From NCBI RefSeq assembly GCF_000244975.1, contig NZ_CM001440.1, positions 2,650,325-2,714,324 on the forward strand: a DNA stretch of 64,000 bases, written 5' to 3'. This stretch comes from Saccharomonospora cyanea NA-134 (lineage in GTDB: Bacteria > Actinomycetota > Actinomycetes > Mycobacteriales > Pseudonocardiaceae). Below the pieces are notes generated by a model. That model had not been told where the DNA came from, made no database searches, and was given only the letters and a program-made list of their open reading frames with translations. Below are positions 60,593 through 64,000 of the stretch, in pieces; the stretch's first letter is position 1; each line of letters opens with the position of its first letter. A program made the translations under genes and the position numbers.

Positions 60593-60880
60593 GGTGTGCC
60601 CGAGCCGACGTTCGCGCCCTACGCCACGGAGACGTTCGACACGATGTCGTACTTCCTGCGGGGAGTCGCCGAGCAGCTCGAACGCGGCGAGTACCCGGGC
60701 GACGGGGCGTCGGCGACCGTGATGGGCGCCACCGCCGACCACATCGTCGGCACCAGCGACGCCACGGGTGTCGACGCCACGCTGCCTCGTGCGGTGCAGT
60801 CCTACTACCACTGCGCCATCGCGGCGGGCCACGGCAAGGACGGCTGGCCCAGCCTGTACGAGGTGATCAGGAAGCGGTGA
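60593..60880 (+). pseudogene. C-terminal stump of a third imine-reductase-like gene
   Basis: The open frame encodes TFAPYATETFDTMSYFLRGV, VMGATADHIVGTSDATGVDA and AIAAGHGKDGWPSLYEVIRK. It matches the C-terminal third of the imine-reductase-like proteins at 30213 and 54984. The Rossmann domain and start are absent. Its last 14 bases overlap the convergent TetR gene. About 95 of ~290 residues remain. Confidence 0.75.
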
Positions 60881-61475
60881 CACTCGCCGGAGGCGGGAAG
60901 GCGCGCAGTACCGCCTCCACGAGAGTGTCGGCGTAGTCGGCGGTCAACGGGCCGGTGCGCAGCAGCCAGCGGTGGAACAGCGGGGCGTAGAGCAGTTCCA
61001 GCGCGACGTCGAGGTCGGCGTCGGGGGAGAGCTGCCCGGCCCGCTGGCCGCTGCGCAACCGCTGCCGCTTCGCCTCCTCCAGTCGCGCGGTGTGCTCGGC
61101 GTAGGCGGCGGCCAGCTCGGGATCGTGCGCCACCTCGGTGGTCAGGCCGCGGATCAGCGCGTCGAAGGCGGGATCGGCGAACTCGGCCGCGGTGGCACGC
61201 AGCACGAGTTTGAGGTCGGCTTCCAGATCACCGGTGTCGGGCAGGGCGAGTTCACCGTCGGTGTTCTCGCTCAGGGCACGCACCGCCTCGAACACCACCG
61301 CGCCCTTGGAGGGCCACCACCGGTAGATCGTCTGCTTGCCGACTCCGGCGCGGGTGGCGATGGCCTCGATGCTGACCTTGGCGTAGCCGAGTTCGACGAC
61401 GAGTTCGCGGGCGGCGTCGAGGATCGCGCGCCGGGAGCGTTCACTGCGACGGGACGAGCGTTGAGGGGACGACAT
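60867..61475 (-). CDS. TetR-family transcriptional regulator
   Basis: 202 residues: RRAILDAARELVVELGYAKV, SIEAIATRAGVGKQTIYRWW (recognition helix) and a TetR_C-type ligand domain (FDALIRGLTTEVAHDPELAA). ATG 61473-61475. It is divergent from an SDR gene and flanked by a perfect 12-bp inverted repeat pair. Loss of repression when a hydrophobic ligand binds is the usual mechanism. Confidence 0.92.
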   Translation of the reverse strand: MSSPQRSSRRSERSRRAILDAARELVVELGYAKVSIEAIATRAGVGKQTIYRWWPSKGAVVFEAVRALSENTDGELALPDTGDLEADLKLVLRATAAEFADPAFDALIRGLTTEVAHDPELAAAYAEHTARLEEAKRQRLRSGQRAGQLSPDADLDVALELLYAPLFHRWLLRTGPLTADYADTLVEAVLRAFPPPASVTAS

Positions 61476-61491
61476 GTGGCACACCCTACAA

Positions 61492-61565
61492 CGAGACGAG
61501 ACGCACCGTCTTGACAAGCGGAGGTGTGGGCCGCATAGTGAACCGGAACGAAACGTCTCGTCTCG
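61492..61565. promoter_or_regulatory. TetR operators (paired GAGACGAGAC elements)
   Basis: CGAGACGAGACG (61492-61503) and its exact reverse complement CGTCTCGTCTCG (61554-61565), 50 bp apart, sit one before each divergent start. The right-hand copy overlaps the transcription start region and leader of the SDR gene; the left-hand copy lies just upstream of the tetR start codon. Confidence 0.65.
61511..61539 (+). promoter_or_regulatory. Consensus promoter of the SDR gene
   Basis: TTGACA (61511-61516), 17-bp spacer, CATAGT (61534-61539). Transcription would begin about 61546, directly in front of the right-hand TetR repeat. Confidence 0.6.
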
Positions 61566-61577
61566 CAAAGGAGTTCC

Positions 61578-62411
61578 ATGACCACCTCTTCCGCCACCCG
61601 CGTCTGGTTCGTCACCGGCGCCTCCCGCGGACTCGGCCGCGCCTTCACCGAAGCCGCACTCTCAGGCGGTGACCGGGTCGTCGCCACCGCCCGCGACGTC
61701 AGCCCCCTCGACGATCTGGTCGCCGCCCACGACGGCGCGCTCGTGACACTTCCGCTCGACGTGTCCGACCGCGCCGCCGTCATGTCCACCCTGGACAAGG
61801 CCGCCAGCGTCTTCGGGGGACTCGACGTCGTGCTCAACAGTGCGGGCCAGTTCCACTACGGCATGATCGAGGAGACCAGCGAGGAGCAGGCCCGAGCGCA
61901 CCTCGACACCAACTTCTTCGGAGCCCTCTGGGTGTCCCAGGCCGCCGTTCCCCACCTGCGTCGCCGGGGCGGGGGACGCATCCTGCAGGTCTCGTCGATG
62001 GGCTCGGTCGGCGGCCACGCCAGCGTCGGCCTCTACGCCGCGGGCAAGGCCGCCCTGGAGTCCATGACCGAAGCCCTGGCCATGGAGGTCGCCCAGTTCG
62101 GTATCGCCGTCACCGTCCTCAACGCGGGTGGCTACGACACCGAGTTGTTCACCCGCGGCACCACCGCCACCGAACCCGACCCCGTCTACGCCGACCTGCG
62201 CGCCGAACTCGCCGCGATGTGGAGCGAGGGCGCCCAGGACCACCCCGCCCAGGCGGCCGGCGTCGTCCGCGACATCGTGGCCATGCCCGAACCACCCCGG
62301 CGCGTGATCCTCGGCAGCACCTCGTTCGACCTCGTGCGCGACATCTCCCGGCAACGGCAGGCCGACCTCGAACGCTGGGAGTCGCTCAGCCGCGCCGCCG
62401 GGCGAGGGTGA
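61578..62411 (+). CDS. Short-chain dehydrogenase/reductase
   Basis: 277 residues, classical SDR: cofactor motif VTGASRGLGRAF, NSAGQ, catalytic Ser in ILQVSSMGSVGG and YAAGK as the Tyr-x-x-x-Lys pair. Arg in ATARD after strand 2 suggests NADP preference. The ATG has AAAGGAG upstream. It is the probable target of the divergent TetR regulator, whose repeats flank its promoter. Substrate unknown. Confidence 0.92.
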   Translation: MTTSSATRVWFVTGASRGLGRAFTEAALSGGDRVVATARDVSPLDDLVAAHDGALVTLPLDVSDRAAVMSTLDKAASVFGGLDVVLNSAGQFHYGMIEETSEEQARAHLDTNFFGALWVSQAAVPHLRRRGGGRILQVSSMGSVGGHASVGLYAAGKAALESMTEALAMEVAQFGIAVTVLNAGGYDTELFTRGTTATEPDPVYADLRAELAAMWSEGAQDHPAQAAGVVRDIVAMPEPPRRVILGSTSFDLVRDISRQRQADLERWESLSRAAGRG

Positions 62412-62599
62412 ACCGGTGCGAGCGAGCACGGTCGCGTAGCCGCCAGGCACGCTCCCGCCGAGCTCGCGCCGCGGGTCCGGCCCGGGCGTTCGCGCGAAAG
62501 CACGATCACGCGCGAACGCCCGGCGGGACAGCGACCACCGGACCGCACAGGCCTCACCCACCTCTCCGCTATGTTGACGCACGGCGACAGGAGGGCAGA

Positions 62600-63343
62600 G
62601 TGCACAGAGCAGGCGCCGACTGGTTGAGAACCACACCGATCGCCCACCGCGGTCTACACGACGACCGGCGACCGGAGAACAGCATGCCCGCCTTCGAAGC
62701 GGCCCTCCGGTCCGGTTACGGCGTCGAACTGGACATCCACCCGTCCGCCGACAACCGACTCGTCGTCATGCACGACGACGACCTCGCACGCATGACGGGA
62801 ACGAACGCGAAAGTCGCCGCGCTCGACGCCACCGAGGTCTCCCGCCTGACGCTTCTCGGCACCGACGCCACCGTCCCGCTGCTCGACGACGTACTCGACC
62901 TCGTCGACGGGCGAGTCCCCGTCCTCGTCGAGATCAAACCCGGCACCCGCGCACACCAGATCGGACCCGCGGTCGCGAAGCTGCTGCGCACCTACCGCGG
63001 CCCGGTGGCGGTCCAGTCCTTCGACCCGCGCATCGTCGACTGGTTCCGCCGGGAACGACCGAGCGTGCTCCGCGGGCAGCTCGCCGGAGCACTCACCGAC
63101 CACTCCCTGCCACGAGCGCAGAAAGCGTTGTTGCGCTCGATGGCGGCCAACGTCGTCACCCGCCCCGACTTCCTGGCCTTCGACGTCGACTCGATGCCCA
63201 GCGCGTGGGTGTCGGTGTGGCGTCGAACGCTGCGTGTCCCGCTCCTGCTGTGGACCGTGCGCACAACGCGGCAACATCACCGCGCGTTCCGGTACGGTGC
63301 CAACGTGATTTTCGAAAACATGCGCCCGCCCATACGGTCGTAG
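62600..63343 (+). CDS. Glycerophosphodiester phosphodiesterase family protein
   Basis: 247 residues, GDPD TIM barrel. Catalytic His16-Arg17 (IAHRGLHDD), ENS (26-28), metal ligands Glu43/Asp45 in GVELDIHPSADN and His58 in VVMHDDDL, then VLVEIKP. No signal peptide, so cytoplasmic hydrolysis of glycerophosphodiesters is likely. The GTG at 62600 follows CAGGAGGG; longer frames include low-similarity upstream codons. Confidence 0.9.
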   Translation: MHRAGADWLRTTPIAHRGLHDDRRPENSMPAFEAALRSGYGVELDIHPSADNRLVVMHDDDLARMTGTNAKVAALDATEVSRLTLLGTDATVPLLDDVLDLVDGRVPVLVEIKPGTRAHQIGPAVAKLLRTYRGPVAVQSFDPRIVDWFRRERPSVLRGQLAGALTDHSLPRAQKALLRSMAANVVTRPDFLAFDVDSMPSAWVSVWRRTLRVPLLLWTVRTTRQHHRAFRYGANVIFENMRPPIRS

Positions 63344-63375
63344 GACGCTTTTCCACCGTCTGGGGGTGACATCAG

Positions 63376-64000
63376 GTGGGCGAAGCAATATCGGATGTCG
63401 CGATCAACCTGATCGCCGTTTTCATCGTCTTCCTGGGCCGACTCCTGGGATTCGACCTGTATGCCAGGTCCGTTCGCCTGTACCGCCGCACCCGCGTGGG
63501 ACTCCGCCGCCTGACCGGCGGCACCACCATCGTCCTCTACACCGACTGCGACGACGAGTTGCACACCTCTCGCACCCTGGCCAACCACCTCGAAACCACC
63601 GTTCGCGCCGACGGCCGGCGCGTGAAGGTCAAGGTCGTCCGCGACGGCGTGGACCTCGGCCGATGCTCGTTCTCCCCGAAAGCCGTGCTCGCCATTCTCG
63701 TGCTGCTGACCGATGTCACCCAACTCGACACGGACAAGCGCGACCGCGTCCGACTCCAACGCCGGCTCATCAACTACGTCCACAACGGTGGTTGCCTCGT
63801 TCTCGGCCACGACGTCATCTACCGCCGCTCCAGGAACGAACATCTCCAACGACTCGCCGGATGCGCCCTCGACAACTTCTCCAGAACCCGCGAACGCGTT
63901 CGCTACGTGCGGGTCGACGACGGGCCGCGCGCCACCACCCACAACACGTTGCGAACCCGCGCGCCCGAAACGTTCTCACTCACCGACAACGAGGTGATCG
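63376..64000 (+). CDS. Membrane-anchored protein of unknown function (partial, right edge)
   Basis: Open from the GTG at 63376 to the end of the window (208 codons). Residues about 5-27 form one membrane helix (VAINLIAVFIVFLGRLLGF), followed by a basic RLYRRTRVGLRRL linker. The soluble part begins with TTIVLYTDCDDELHTSRTLA and later has VHNGGCLVLGHDVIYRR, a pattern faintly recalling ThuA-like/class I amidotransferase-like folds. I do not recognise a family. It follows the GDPD gene by 32 bp. C-terminus not seen. Confidence 0.55.
   Translation, partial: MGEAISDVAINLIAVFIVFLGRLLGFDLYARSVRLYRRTRVGLRRLTGGTTIVLYTDCDDELHTSRTLANHLETTVRADGRRVKVKVVRDGVDLGRCSFSPKAVLAILVLLTDVTQLDTDKRDRVRLQRRLINYVHNGGCLVLGHDVIYRRSRNEHLQRLAGCALDNFSRTRERVRYVRVDDGPRATTHNTLRTRAPETFSLTDNEVI

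Noticed and set aside
1-64000. Mobile elements, integrases, tRNA-linked attachment sites, CRISPR arrays
   Set aside because: None were seen. Rearrangements are visible only as gene stumps and short duplications without transposase genes or terminal repeats.

Overview
The window is about 70% G+C, with mostly GTG/ATG starts, tightly overlapping operons and actinobacterial families (Asp23/DUF6286/DUF2273 cluster, DUF1023 hydrolase, streptogrisin-type protease, SigG-like ECF sigma factor). This points to an actinomycete chromosome, probably Pseudonocardiales (Amycolatopsis/Saccharomonospora-like); the genus is an inference. I see no tRNA, rRNA, CRISPR array, insertion sequence, integrase or phage gene.

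Layout. 1-4.4 kb: a PadR repressor cut by the left edge, an ArsR-SRPBCC/RibD-like pair, an ArsR-SulP transporter operon, then a 199-bp second copy of the padR 5' region. 4.7-6.6 kb: metallo-beta-lactamase-fold protein, alpha/beta hydrolase and a VOC-family gene remnant. 6.6-10.9 kb: a catabolic module of GntP-type permease, class III CoA-transferase, HMG-CoA-lyase-like enzyme and IclR regulator. 11.1-13.6 kb: six-gene Asp23 envelope/stress operon. 14.1-18.7 kb: aldo/keto reductase, secreted serine protease, DUF4383 protein and a Zn-alcohol dehydrogenase operon. Three of the transcription units between 11 and 19 kb have a SigB-like promoter (GNNT-N15-GGGTA). 18.9-20.7 kb: divergent MFS/HxlR pair. 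20.9-23.4 kb: WXG100-like small protein, WXG-hydrolase fusion and lipoprotein. 23.6-27.4 kb: MerR-PP2C fusion and a SigG-like sigma factor operon. 27.5-32.5 kb: membrane protein, S41 peptidase, hydrolases and an imine-reductase-like gene opposite a MarR regulator.

The centre of the window (32.9-49.5 kb) is a long same-strand purine/glyoxylate block: ACT-domain malic enzyme, DUF6986 aldolase-like protein, thiamine-binding protein, HTH protein, then uraD, uraH, uricase, NCS2 permease, hydroxypyruvate isomerase, tartronate semialdehyde reductase, glyoxylate carboligase, glycerate kinase, AceE-type pyruvate dehydrogenase E1, allantoinase and ureidoglycine aminohydrolase. It takes urate to allantoate and glyoxylate to glycerate phosphate. 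Allantoate amidohydrolase and the ureidoglycolate step are missing. The malic enzyme, the aldolase-like protein and E1 suggest a second, oxidative glyoxylate route.

49.6-64 kb: peroxiredoxin, tandem P-loop protein, DHA2 efflux pump opposite an arylamine N-acetyltransferase, NADAR protein, a second imine-reductase-like gene with MerR, NUDIX hydrolase, a secreted amidohydrolase with beta-propeller repeats, two gene stumps meeting head to head, a TetR-SDR pair with clear operators, a glycerophosphodiester phosphodiesterase, and an unrecognised membrane-anchored protein cut by the right edge. Six gene remnants show that the accessory parts are being rearranged.
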